Shown here piece after piece: positions 42,139 through 55,200 of a stretch of 64,000 nucleotides of DNA (within the stretch, counting starts at the first letter, position 1; each line of letters opens with the position of its first letter). The notes beneath the pieces are model-generated. The model worked only from the letters and a program-made list of their open reading frames with translations, was not told the origin of the DNA and did not search any database. Source of the stretch: Candidatus Aminicenantota bacterium (lineage in GTDB: Bacteria; Acidobacteriota; Aminicenantia; UBA2199). Location of the stretch: NCBI GenBank assembly GCA_026393835.1, contig JAPKZK010000085.1:1-64000 (forward strand), given 5' to 3'. Both the position numbers and the translations under genes were made by a program.

Positions 42139-43143
42139 ATGCAAAAAAATCAAAATGTAACTTATCCGCTGCCTGTAAAGATAATCGGGGTAGGGCGGTA
42201 TTTGCCCGGGCGGATCGTGTCCAGCAGCGAGTTGGAAGCAAAGTGCGGACTGCCCGAAGGATGGTGTCAGCGGAAGCAGGGAGTCCGGGAACGCCGCTGG
42301 GCAGAGGATGAAACCATTTCCTTTATGGGCGCCGAAGCAGCCCGGGAAGCGGCGGCCGACGCCGGAATTAAGCTTACCGATATCGATTTGATCATTACCG
42401 CGTCCCATTCTTTCGAAAAGGCCATCCCCGAGGATGGCCCACTGATCCAGCAGCATTTGGGATTAGCGGAAACCGGCATCCCTTGCCTGAGGGTAACTGC
42501 GGCTTGCGTCAGTTTCCTGGCGGCCCTGGACGTGAGCGCCAGCCTGTTGACTTCGGGGCGTTATCGAAACATCTTGATCGTCACGACTGAAATCACCACC
42601 GGGAAGTTGGATTTTTCCAATCCCGCCGTGTGTACCTTGATGGGGGATGCGTCCGCGGCGGTGGTGGTAACCCGAACCCCACTGGGGGAAGCCGCTGGGA
42701 TTCATGCGGTATCCATGGAGACCTACAGTGAAGCTTCGGACATCAGTTCCGTATCCGGTGGGGCCGGTCACAGTACCCTTTTTAGGAATGATGTGTTGGC
42801 CGAGGATTTCGTCTTCGATTATGATCCCCAATCGGTGCGCGCCGCGGGAATAAAGTATAACCAGAAATTCCTGGCCCGGCTCTGGCCGCCGGCCAATAAA
42901 GACTCCTTCCGGTTGATTATCCCCAACCAGGCCAGCCGGCTAACCATCGATTTCATGAAATTAAGCTTTCCCGCCGATCGAATCATGAATATTATCGAAC
43001 AATTTGGGAACTGCGGCGCCGCCGGCTTTCCGTTGGCGCTCTATGAAGCCGTCAAAAAGGGACGGATATCCCGCGGCGATATGGTCTTGCTGGAAGGTAT
43101 GACCGCCGGTTTTACCCTCATGGGTATGGTTCTGACCTATTAG
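42139..43143 (+). CDS. KASIII-like ketosynthase/acyltransferase
   Basis: A 334-residue thiolase-fold enzyme of the FabH group. The catalytic cysteine is C123 in RVTAACVSFLAAL and N291 in EQFGNCGAAGFPLA corresponds to the catalytic Asn. The expected histidine of the PHQAN motif is replaced: IIPNQASRLT has N263. That change should impair decarboxylative condensation, so the enzyme may act as an acyl transferase or esterase-type KASIII. The start is taken at ATG 42139 with AGGGAG upstream; an in-frame GTG at 42082 overlaps the radical SAM stop and would add 19 residues. Confidence 0.87.
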   Translation: MQKNQNVTYPLPVKIIGVGRYLPGRIVSSSELEAKCGLPEGWCQRKQGVRERRWAEDETISFMGAEAAREAAADAGIKLTDIDLIITASHSFEKAIPEDGPLIQQHLGLAETGIPCLRVTAACVSFLAALDVSASLLTSGRYRNILIVTTEITTGKLDFSNPAVCTLMGDASAAVVVTRTPLGEAAGIHAVSMETYSEASDISSVSGGAGHSTLFRNDVLAEDFVFDYDPQSVRAAGIKYNQKFLARLWPPANKDSFRLIIPNQASRLTIDFMKLSFPADRIMNIIEQFGNCGAAGFPLALYEAVKKGRISRGDMVLLEGMTAGFTLMGMVLTY

Positions 43144-43146
43144 CCT

Positions 43147-43219
43147 CCCCGCGGAGCGGGGCGCCTATTGGGGAATGATGAATGATGAATGATGAGTAGG
43201 GGCTTGATTTATCAAGCCC
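43147..43219. repeat. Three repeat elements ahead of the polyketide synthase
   Basis: CCCCGCGGAGCGGGG hairpin (43147-43161) directly follows the KASIII stop. Then come three AATGATG heptamers (43174-43194) and the hairpin GGGCTTGAT-TT-ATCAAGCCC (43200-43219), related to 38967-38988. The last two also occur elsewhere in the window. GGGAG precedes the synthase start at 43251. Confidence 0.75.
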
Positions 43220-43250
43220 TGCAGCAGGCTGCAAAAGGGAGACAACAGTC

Positions 43251-46200
43251 ATGAGTAAAAAAAAGAAACCGGCAACTGATAAGATTGCGGGAAAACGTGC
43301 AAAAGAGGAAAGTTACCAACTTCCCAACGGCCATTCGGTATTCCATCTTAACCGGTATGAAACAGATTTTGTTTACCATGAAATATTTGAAGAACAGGTC
43401 TATTTAAAACAAGGGATTACGCTTCGTCCCGGCGATTGTGTTTTCGATATCGGCGCCAATATCGGGCTTTTTTCCCTTTTTATATTGGAGCGTGAACCGG
43501 GCGCCCGGGTGTATGCCTTTGAACCGGCGCCGGAACTCCATGAATTATTGCGTCTCAATACCGCGCCCTACGGCGACCGGGTCAAAACATTCCCCAACGG
43601 CATTGCCGCTGAAAACACCCAGGCAGTCTTTACCTTTTACCCCCAATACTCTATCTTATCCGGTTTTGCCGCCGACTTTCAACAGGATGAAAAAATATTA
43701 AGGGCCGGTATGCCTACCCCTGACCGGGCGGCCGGTGAATTTGAAAGCGAAATATTGGATAAACTGGCGGCGGAAAAACTCAAAGGGAGAAAAGAATATA
43801 CCTGTGAATTAAAGACAATATCCCGGGTTATCGCCGAAGAGAATATCCAGGCCATCGACTTACTCAAAATCGACGCCGAAAGAAGCGAATTAAAAATACT
43901 CCAGGGCATCGACAGCCAGGATTGGCCCAAAATCAAGCAAATCGTGATGGAAATACATGATCCGCAAGGCGACATGCTGGAGGAGATCAAGAACCTGCTG
44001 GACAGCCGGGGCTATTCCCTGGAAGTCCGGGAAGAAAGCCATTTCGATAAAACCGGTATTGTAAATCTCTACGCCCGGAGAAGTTTCCCCCGGGAAAAAC
44101 TTTTCATTGCCGCCACCTTTACGGCAGAGCCCTTGCAGCCCGCCCTCGAATTCTGGATGCGAGAACTGGCGGAACTGGGCCTGGACCTGGAGGCTCATTT
44201 TGCCCCCTACAACCAGGTATTCCAGGAGTTGTTAAACCCGGCCGGCAGTATGGTCGCCAACCCTTCCGGGATGAATGTCATCCTGGTGAAATTCGACGAT
44301 TGGCTGCGCTACCGGGAAAAAGAAAACCAAAGCGGGGGAGAACTGCCCGCCGAGCATCTGCGCTCTACCTTTAAGGAGTTCCTGGCTGGGTTGGCTGCTT
44401 ACGCCGATCGGGCCGCCGCCGCCATGACCTTGCTCCTGCTCTGCCCTGCCGCGGCCCCCTACCGGGACGAACCCACTTTCCAGGCTCTGGCCCGGGAATT
44501 CCAGCAGGAATTGGCGGATTTTACCAGTCGGCGCAGCCTGTTGACGCTCATGTCCGCCGCCGATTATCATTCCGCCTACCGGGTGGAGACCATTTTGGAT
44601 TCCTTTACCGACCGGTTGGGCCATATCCCTTATACCACCACTTATTACCATTTCCTGGCCACCCTGGTCATGAGGCGGCTCTATTCCTTAAAACAAAAAC
44701 CCTGCAAGGTCATCGTGCTGGACGCCGACAACACCTTATGGCAAGGCGTATGCGGGGAAGTGGGCGCCGGGGGGGTCGCGGTTGAAGGACTTTTTAAAAA
44801 TTTCCAACAATTCCTGGTGCGTAAAGCCGGCCAGGGCTTTCTATTGTGCTTGTGCAGCAAGAACGCCGAGGAAGACGTCCGCGGCGTTTTTGCCCAAAAT
44901 GAAAACATGGTGCTCCAATGGGAACATATCGTAGACAGCCGCATCGATTGGCAGCCCAAATCCGCCAATATCCTTTCCCTGGCCAGCGCCATGAACCTGG
45001 GCAGCGACAGTTTTGTTTTCGTGGACGATAACCCCGTCGAATGCGCGGAAGTACGCGCCAATTGCCCCGAAGTCCTCACCCTCCAATGGCCCCTAAAACC
45101 CGACGACGGTTCCTTCCTGGACCATTGGTGGCTCCTGGACAATTTCTCCGTCACCGAAGAAGACCGGAAACGAAAGGACTCATACCAGTCCAACCTGGAA
45201 CGGGAAAAAATACGGGAGAGCAGTTACAATTTTCAGGATTTCATCGCGAACCTGCAATTACAGGTAAATATAAGCCCCATAACGCCCGGGACATTGCCCA
45301 GGGTCGCCCAATTAACCCAGCGCACCAACCAGTTTAATTTTATCACCCGGCGCCGCACCGCCAATGAAGTCCAGCGCCTGCTGGAGCAAAACACCCATGA
45401 AGGCTGGACTGTCGAAGTCAGCGACCGGTTCGGCGCTTACGGCCTGGTGGGGGTCATAATCGCCGGTAAACAAAACGATTACCTGGAAGTAGACACTTTC
45501 CTGTTAAGCTGCCGGGTGTTGGGCCGGGGCGTCGAACATAAAATGATGGCCTGGTTAGGCGAAATCGCCGTAAAACAGGAATTAAAACAGGTAAAAATCG
45601 ACTATTTAAAAACCCCTAAGAATGAACCGGCCCGGTTGTTCCTGGAACCCCTGGCAGCCAAATACGCCCAGAATCAAGGGAACGGGGCCGGCGGCGACGC
45701 CGGCCTGGAGTTCATGGTCCCGGCCGACTACCTTGCGGCCCTGACCTGTGACACCACCCAAAATCCCTATGAAATCTCCGAAGGCGACTCTGCAAAAAAA
45801 ACAGCGGCTAACACCGAGGCAGTAATAACCGAAACCGCCTATTACCAGGATGTGCGCCGCAGGGAAGCCCTGGTAAAGCGCATCGCCGCCGAACTTTCCG
45901 ACCTCGGCCACCTGGCCGGGGAGATCGATCGGTACCTGCGGGATAAACATGAAAAAACCGCAAGCGAAAAAAAAGAGCAGGCACCCCGAACCGAACCAAT
46001 CGCCGGCGGCGAGAATTTATTACAATGGGTTATAGCCCGGGTAAAAGAAGCCTTTGCCCGTTCCCTGTTCCTGTCCGCCCGGGATTTGGAGGAAACCGCC
46101 GAAATAGATACCTATCTCCAAAAAGATTCCTTGAAAGTAGTGGAAATCACCTCCGCCCTGCATAACGATTTCGAAAATATCCCCACCACCCTGTTATTTG

Positions 46201-49200
46201 AACACAGGACCATAAAAGAGATCGCCCGGGCCATTGTAGAAACCCATCGAGAGAAATTAAGCGATCTGCTGCCTCCGGCGGCCCTGCCGGGGGCCAAACT
46301 TTTGAAAAAGTTTGATCAAAACTTTTTATTGGCCACCGGGCATGCCTTTGAAGACGCCGCCCCCGGCGATATCGCCATCATCGGGATGAATGGAAGATAC
46401 CCCGGCGCCGGGACCCTGGAAGAATTCTGGGATATATTAAAAAATGGAGAATCAACTATTGCGGAAATCCCCGGGAACCGCTGGAATTGGCGCGAATATT
46501 ATGATGAAAACGGCAAACCCGGGGCCAGTTACTGCCGGTGGGGAGGATTTATCGACAATATCGATTGCTTTGACGCCCCTTTTTTCCACATTTCGCCGCG
46601 GGAAGCCGAAATGATGGACCCCCAGCAGCGGCTGTTCCTGGAGGTCGTATGGGGTTTGCTGGAAGACGCGGGTTATACGCCCCAGACCCTGGGCAAATCC
46701 ACCGGGGTGTTTGTCGGGGTAATTGCCAGCGACTACAATACACTTACCAGCGAAGCGGCGCTGCACGGCGAATGCCCTTACCGGAACTCCGATTATTACC
46801 AGATACCCAATCGTGTCTCGTATTTTTTTGATTTTCAAGGCCCCAGCGTGGCGGTGGACACCGCGTGTTCATCGGCGGGAACCGCACTGCATCTTGCCTG
46901 CCAGAGCCTGGGAAAGGGCGAATGCCGCAGCGCCGTTGCCGGCGGTCTCAACCTCTTTCTCCATCCCAGCCGGTTTATCCAATATTCCCAGATGCAGGTG
47001 CTGTCCCGGGATAACAAATGCCGCCCCTTTGGCGACGGCGCCACCGGCACCCTCTACGGCGAAGGCATCGGCGTACTGCTGCTGAAAACCCTTAACGCGG
47101 CCCGGCAAGACCGCGACCACATCTATGGCGTCATCAAAAGCAGCGCCGTCAATTCCGGCGGAAAAACCAACGGCTTTACCGTCCCCAATCCCCTGGCCCA
47201 GGCGGACTTAATCGCCTGCGCCCTGGAGGACGCCGGCGTCGACGCCCGGACCATTAGTTATATAGAGGCCCACGGCACCGGCACCCCCCTGGGGGACCCC
47301 ATTGAAATCCGGGGCTTAACAAAAGCTTTCCAGGAAAATAGTAAAATAGAAAACCATAAATCCGATGTCGGCTACTGCGCCATCGGCTCGGTCAAATCCA
47401 ACATCGGACACCTCGAATCAGGCGCGGCCACCGCAGGTATAATTAAAATATTACTGCAAATGAAACATGGCCAACTGGCGCCCACGCTGCACGCAGAAAA
47501 AGCAAATCCCCTTATATCCTTTTCCCAGACGCCATTTTACCTCCAACAAACCCTGACCGAATGGCGGCGGCCGGTATTGGAAGAAGCGGAAACCGGGCGC
47601 GGCAAATCCTATCCCCGCCGCGCCGGGGTCAGCTCTTTTGGCGCGGGTGGGGTCAATACCCACTTCTTGCTGGAAGAATATCCCGACGAAGAACTCCCCG
47701 GATTGGGCGAGTCCAATGATAAAGCCGCGGGAATCCCCCACCTGGTAACGCTCTCGGCCCAAACCCCGGGGCGGTTGAAAGCCAATGCCGGTCAATTGGC
47801 CGCCTTCCTGCGGCGAGAAGCAGGAAAAACCGCCCGGCTCATCGATATCGCTTACACCTTGCAGGTAGGACGCCAGGCCATGCCGGAACGACTGGCCCTG
47901 GCGGTTACCTCCATCCCCGAACTGGAAGAAAAATTATCCCGCTTCTGCCGGGACGAAAGTCCCATCGAAACCCTTTACCAGGGCAGCAAAACCGGCAGCC
48001 CCAACGCCGGCCTGCTGCTGGAAGGCAAAGAAGGGGAAGAATATTTAAAAATAATTATCAAGGAAAGAAAATACGCCAAATTGGCCCAATTATGGGTATC
48101 CGGTCTGGAAATCGATTGGGAAATGTTGTACCGGGACGCACAGATAGAACCTCGCAGGATATCGCTGCCCACGTACAGTTTTACCCCGGAACGCCATTGG
48201 CTCGCCGTCAAGCAGCCCGGTTCCGCCCGTCTTCACCCCTTTATCGACAGCAATGAGTCGAATTTCCGGGAGCAGTGTTACAAAAGGGTCCTCACCCCGG
48301 GGGATACGTTTTTAAAAGATCATGTCGTATCCGACCGGATGGTGCTGCCGGGGGTAGTCTATTTTGAAATGGCCCGGGCCGCCGGGGAATTATCCTATCC
48401 CGGCAGATGCATTAAATATATCCGCAACATCGTTTGGCCGCGGCCCCTGATCCTATCCGGACCCCGGGCGGAAGTATTTATCAGCTTGAAACCCAGGCAG
48501 GACCACGTGGTAGGCAAAGCCGAAACAATAGACGAAAACGGCGCCCGGCTGGTTCATGCCGAATGGAGTATGAGCTATGCGCCCGCCCAGGACGCGGACG
48601 CAGACGCCGCACCCCGCCCCCGGGACCTGGAATCCATGAAAAAAGCATGTACTCACCGGCTCGCCGGCGCCGACTGTTATCGTCTGCTGCGGGACATCGG
48701 TTACCGGTACGGGGAAAGTTTCCAGGTAATCCGGGAGTTGTATGCCGGTCCGGACCAGGGATTGGCCCGGCTCCAATTACACCATGAAGAAAGTTGCCCT
48801 GGGGTAATGCTCCATCCCGAACTTATGGACGGGGCCCTCCAGGTTATCACAGCCTGGCTCGGCCAGGTTGACCGCATCCCTACCCATCCATACATCCCCT
48901 TTACCGTCGATGAAGTGGAAATATTGGCGGCGCTGCCCCCCGAATGTTACGCCAGGGTGACGAAAGCCGCCGCCGTCGCCGACCAGGGGAACTCCCCTTC
49001 CTCCCTGGACCGGTATGACGTGGAAATCCTGGATGAAACCGGCCGCTTACTGGTGAAAATAAACGGGTACTACCCCCGCCCATTTTTACAGGCCGGCGGG
49101 GCAGCCGAAGAAATCTTTTATCGCAGTCATTGGGAGGGCGTCCCTATCACGGTCGATCGAGAAGAGCGGTCAATCGGAGAGAGCTTACTTCTCTTCAGTG

Positions 49201-52200
49201 GGGATAATAGTATCCAGGATGCGCTGGCAGATATCCCCCTGATCCGGGTACAGCCCGGTTCGGCCTTCCGGCAAATGGGCCACCGCCACTTTGAAGTGAA
49301 TCCCGGCCAGGAAGAAGATTACCTTAAACTCTTCCAGGCCCTGGCCCCGCAAAAGTTCCACCCCACCCGGATACTGCATATGTGGTCCGGGGAGGAGACC
49401 ACCACCCTGGAAGACCAACTTTCCCGGGGCATGTATTCCCTGGTATATCTCAGCAAGGCCATCCTGGCCCAGGCTGCCGGGGAGAAAATACAAATATCTT
49501 ATGTTTACACTCACTGCGGCGGTATACCCCAGCCCGCCTATGCGGCGGTCGGCGGCATGCTGCAAACCATCCACCGCGAGAACCCCAACCTGGTATTCAA
49601 AACCATTGCCGTCGAGGAAAAAAACACCGCGGCGGGACTGGCTGAGATTCTCCGGCAAGAACTCCGGGAACCCATTACAGGTGTAATGGAAATCCGCTTC
49701 TATGAACAGCAGCGCCAGGTGAAACAATACAAAGAATTTACTTTTACCACCGGGCAAACCGGAAAGCCGGGGAAACCCGGGGGATTATTAAAATCCGGTG
49801 GAGTTTATATCATTACCGGCGGGGCCGGCGGCCTGGGACTCATCCTGGCCGGACACCTGGCGGAAAATTACCAGGCCCGCCTGGTGCTCTGCGACCGTTC
49901 ACCCCTCACCACGGCAACCTCTGCCAGGCTTAAAGAAATCGAAAACGCCGGGGCCGAGGTCTTTTATGTGCAGACCGATGTCACCCGGCAGGAGGAAGTG
50001 AAAAACTTGATAGCCGCTGTTCGGTCCCGTTACCGGGCCATCAACGGCATCGTTCACTGCGCCGGGGCCATCCGGGATGCCCTGGTAATAAACAAAACCG
50101 GGGCGGAAATCCATGAGGTCATCGCGCCCAAAGTAATGGGCGCTCTTTGGTTGGATGAAGAAACCCGGCAAGAGGACCTGGACTTTTTCTTCCTCTATTC
50201 TTCCACTTCCGCCAATCTTGGCCATATTGGGCAGGTGGATTATGCTTATGCCAACCGGTACCTGGATGAATTTGCCCGGGTGCGGGAACATCTCCGGGCC
50301 AACCAACAGCGCAAGGGCAAAACAATTTCTATTAACTGGCCCTGGTGGCGGCATGGCGGCATGAAGCTAACTGAACAAAGTTTGAAACTGCTGCAAAGAA
50401 CCTACGGCTTGCAAGGCTTAGAAACCGAAACCGGTCTGCAGGTGTTTGAAGCGGCGCTGGTAAGCCCCTGGACCCATTTCATGCTCATCGTGGGGGAACG
50501 GGACAGGGCAGAGAAAATGATACGCGCCCTGGATAACCGGGAAGAGCAAGAACCGCGTCAAAGCCTCCCGGACCAGACCGCGACTCCCCCTCCCCCCCAA
50601 TCCCTTCAACCCGGTTCGGATACCGAACTGGAACAAAAGATAACCACCACTCTCAAGCAGATGGTCTGCGCAATTTTAAAACTTCCCGTCGATCAGATCG
50701 ATGGCGACAGGAAACTGAATGAATTCGGTTTTGACTCCATTACTTTTACCACCCTGGCCAATGAAATCAACGACAGGTATAACCTGGCCCTTTCCCCGGC
50801 CAAATTTTTTGAATTCCGAACCCTGCGGGACCTGGTCTCCTACCTGGGCCGGTCACACAGGGAAACACTGGTTGCCTATTACTATAAACCAGCCGAAAGC
50901 CCGGTAAAAAAGGAGATAAAACCGGGGATCGCCCATGACTTAATGGATTTACCGCAGCGATTCTTCGACGCCTGGGAGCCGGTCGGGGCCAATGAAATGA
51001 AACCCGGGGCGTTAGACGGGCCGGTGGCCATCATCGGCATTGCCGGTAAGATGCCCGGTTCGGCGGACCTGGAGATTTTCTGGCAACACCTGGCCGCGGG
51101 AAAAGACCTGGTAAGTGAAATCCCGGCGGACCGATGGGATTGGCGGGAGTACTACGGCCATCCCGGGCAGGGGCCCAACAAAACCGATGTCAAGTGGGGC
51201 GGATTCATGGAAGAAATCGAGACTTTTGACGCCCAGTTTTTCGGCATATCGCCCCGTGAAGCGGAATTAATGGACCCCCAGCAGCGGTTATTCCTGGAAA
51301 CCGCCTGGAAAGCCATCGAAGATGCCGGGTACAGTCCCGCGGCGTTATCCGGTTCCCGCACCGCCCTATTTGTCGGGGTCAGCACCAACGATTACAATGA
51401 ACTTTTAAAAGATTGGGGTATCGACATTGAAGCCCACATTTCCACCGGTATTAATAATTCCATTATCGCTAACCGCGTTTCTTATTTATTGAATTTACGC
51501 GGGCCCAGCGAGACCATCGACACCGCCTGCTCCAGCTCGTTGGTGGCGGTACGCCGGGGCGTGGATTGCATCCGCAGCGGCGAATGCGAGATGGCCATTG
51601 CCGGGGGGGTCAATGTATTACTGCGGCCCAAGTTCCATATCGCCTTTAGAAAGACCGGCATGCTCAGCGAAACCGGCAGATGCAAAACCTTTGATAAACA
51701 AGCCGACGGGTACGTGAGGTCCGAGGGCGTCGGCGCCGTTTTATTAAAGTCCCTGGACCGGGCCCGGGCCGACGGGGACCATATATACGCCGTTATCAGG
51801 GGAATTGTCGAGAATCACGGCGGCCGGGCCCACTCGCTGACGGCCCCGAATCCCCAGGCCCAGTCCGAATTACTGATCCGGGCTTACCAACAGGCCCGGG
51901 TCCCCATCGATACCGTCACTTACATCGAGGCCCACGGCACCGGGACCCACCTGGGGGATCCCATTGAAATCAACGGCATGACCGAGGCCTTCAAAAAATT
52001 ATATTCAGAAGCGAAGCAAACCTGGCCCGGCAGCAAACACTGCGGCATCGGGGCAGTTAAAACCAATATCGGTCACCTGGAATCCGCCGCGGGAATCGCC
52101 GGGGTGTTAAAAGTACTCCTGGCTTTAAAGCATAAGATGCTTCCGGCGACAGTGCATTTCCGGGAACTCAATCCCCATATCCGGCTGGAAGATACCCCCT

Positions 52201-55200
52201 TTTATATCGTCAAAGAAACCCGGGCCTGGGAATGCATGCACGATGGCCAGGACAATCCCATTCCCCGTCGCGCCGGGATCAGTTCTTTCGGTTTTGGCGG
52301 AACCAACGTCCACCTGGTATTGGAAGAGTACCCGGATACAAATCCGCCAATGGAAGCTGAAAAGCCGGGTCCCCAACTGGTGGTATTGTCGGCCAGGGAT
52401 GAAGAGCGACTCAGGGTATATGCCGCTAAAATCGCGGAGTTCCCGGACCAAATGGGTATAGGTGGGAAAAATACCCGGGCCCGTTTGGAAACTCAATTGC
52501 GCGGGGCTGCCGCTGAGATCATGGGCGTTTCGCCTGGAGACATCGATCCGGCAGAGGACTTCAATGCTTATGGTTTCGATGCCGTGATGCAGGCCAGGCT
52601 GACCCAAACCCTGGCGGAAATCACCGGTCAAGAGGCGACGGTGACCCAGCTTAGCGGGTGCACATCGCTGGAATCCCTGGCGCAATCCTTTGGCGCAGAT
52701 GAAGGGGAAGCGCCGCCGGTAACCCTGGCCGGTCTCGCCCATACCCTCCGGGTAGGAAGAGAGGCAATGAACGCCCGATTGGCCCTGGTAGTTAACAATA
52801 TCGCGGAAATGCAAGACAAATTGCGGCGGTATGCCCGGGGTGAAACGAACCTCGAAGGGGTCTACCTGGGAAATGTAGACCCCGGTAAAAAGGAAGATCC
52901 GGCGGCGGTGGAATCCGCGGTGGGAAAAGAACCGGACCGGTTGGCCCGGCTCTGGGTCGCCGGGGCGCACCTGGATTGGAATATGGTTTATGGAGAAAAC
53001 TCCCCGCGCCGCATTTCATTGCCGACGTATCCTTTTGCGCGGGAGCGGTATTGGCTGCAAAAGCCCCAAAAGCGGGCCGCGGCGCCGCACATCCTGATCG
53101 ATCAGCTCGACCTTACCACGGGCCGACCCGCTTTTAATAAACGCTTTAACGGGCAGGAATTTTTTATCGCCGACCACTCCCATATTTTACCCGGTGTTGT
53201 CTACCTGGAAATGATCCGGGCAGCCGGCCATTTGTTGGGTGTCCGCGCCACAACGTTTCGCAATGTCGTCTGGTCCATCCCCATCGTGGCCAGGGAAGCC
53301 CGTCCCACTGACGGGCCGGGAAAAGACGTCCGGGTCGTCCTGGACCCCAAAGCGGGGGCGTATGAGTTCAGGGTAATGACCGCGGACAGCCGGGGCCATG
53401 ATATCACGCATTCAGTGGGAACATTCATCGGGGCGTCGGCGCTTAACCCGGGGGCGGCAGACGAATCCGTCGATATTACAGCGGTCCTGGGACGGTGCCG
53501 GGGCGGAAAACCGGAAGCCGATGCCTATTACGAACATATTAATGAAAACGGCGGATTTTTTGGTCCACGTTTCCAGGGTATAAAGGAATTTTATTATAAC
53601 CGGCAAGAAGCGCTCGCCCGCATCGAAATAAACGAAGAACAGGAAAAGGATTTCCATGAATATATACTCCATCCTACCCTGACCGATTCCGGCATCCAGG
53701 CTATGGTGGCTTTCGGTTATAAGCTCGGTTTGAAGCCCGAGATAATATATTTACCCTATGTCCTGAATGAACTGGTAATTCTCAATAGTTCAACCCGGCC
53801 GGCTTATGTATATGTATCGGTAAACGGCGATCCGGCCGGGCTTCGTCCCGAAGGGATGAAGTTCAATTCGATGCTCCTGGACAAACAAGGCAGGGTCCTG
53901 GTGAAGATATTGGGGTTGTCCCTCAGGCCCTTGCAGCAGTCCATTGCCGCGATATCCGGGGAAGTTCTCAAACCTGGGACGGGGGCGCCGGAAACCATTT
54001 ATTACCAAAGCGCCTGGAGACCATGCCCCGGGTTCGACAGACGGGGACTCGATGCTGCAATTCCCGGGCCTTTCCTGGTCTTTGATTGGGACTCGCGGTT
54101 CAGCGATCTCATAGATGACCAGTTGGTAAACAGTAAAGACGGCTTAACGGCCGCCCACCGGGCGATATGCGTAACGCCCGGCCAACAGTTCCGCCGCTGG
54201 GACACGGATGGGAAACCAATGTATGAAATCGATCCCTGTTCCGGGTCCCATTACCTGCAATTGGCCCAATCGTTGCGGGAACAAAACCTGCTGCCCGGTA
54301 TCATTCTTCATTGTTGGTCCCGGCCCGGTTTTAGCGGCGCTGGGGAACAATTGCGACAGCAATTGGATTTAAGCATTCATTCACTTTTCCATATTTTGCA
54401 GGCATTTATGAACCAGCCGGTCCGGGACGGCGCCAGGTTATTCTATTTCTATCCCGGTAATGCCGGGGATATCCAGCCCCATTATGCGGCGGCGGCGGGA
54501 TTTTTACGTTCCGTCGGCCTGGAGAGCCGGAAGTTCATTTATAAAACAATCGAAACCCCGGGCGACGATAAAGCAAAGCTCCTGGAAATACTATCCATGG
54601 AAATCGCCGGGACTCAACCCGACCTGGAGGTTCGTTATCATGAGAATCTCCGGTTCATAAAGACTTTGCGGGAGTTTAACATGATTACCGGGGAAGCGTC
54701 GCCTTTAAAGGAAAAAGGAGTCTATTTAATTAGCGGTGGGTTGGGGGGATTGGGGTTGATTTTTGCCCGGCGCCTGGCCCGGAGTGTCAGGGCCCGGCTT
54801 GTGCTGTGCGGTCGTTCGGATTTGACCGAGAAAAAAAAGTCCATCCTTGAGGAACTGGAATCCCTTGGGGCCGAAGTACTTTACATTAAAACCGATATCG
54901 CCGTTTATCCCGAAGTAGAGCATCTCATATCCGGCGCTAAGGCCAGGTTCGGACATATCGACGGCATTATTCACAGCGCCGGCGTGCTTCGGGATACCTT
55001 TTTGATTAATAAAACCGTGGAAGAACTGGACAGTGTATTGGCCCCAAAGGTATACGGAACTGTAAACCTGGATGAAGCTACCCATGATGAGAACCTGGAC
55101 TTCTTCGTGCTGTTTTCATCGCTGACCGCGGTGTTGGGAAATATCGGCCAATGTGATTACGGCTACGCCAACAGCTTTTTGGATCATTTTGCCCATTGGC

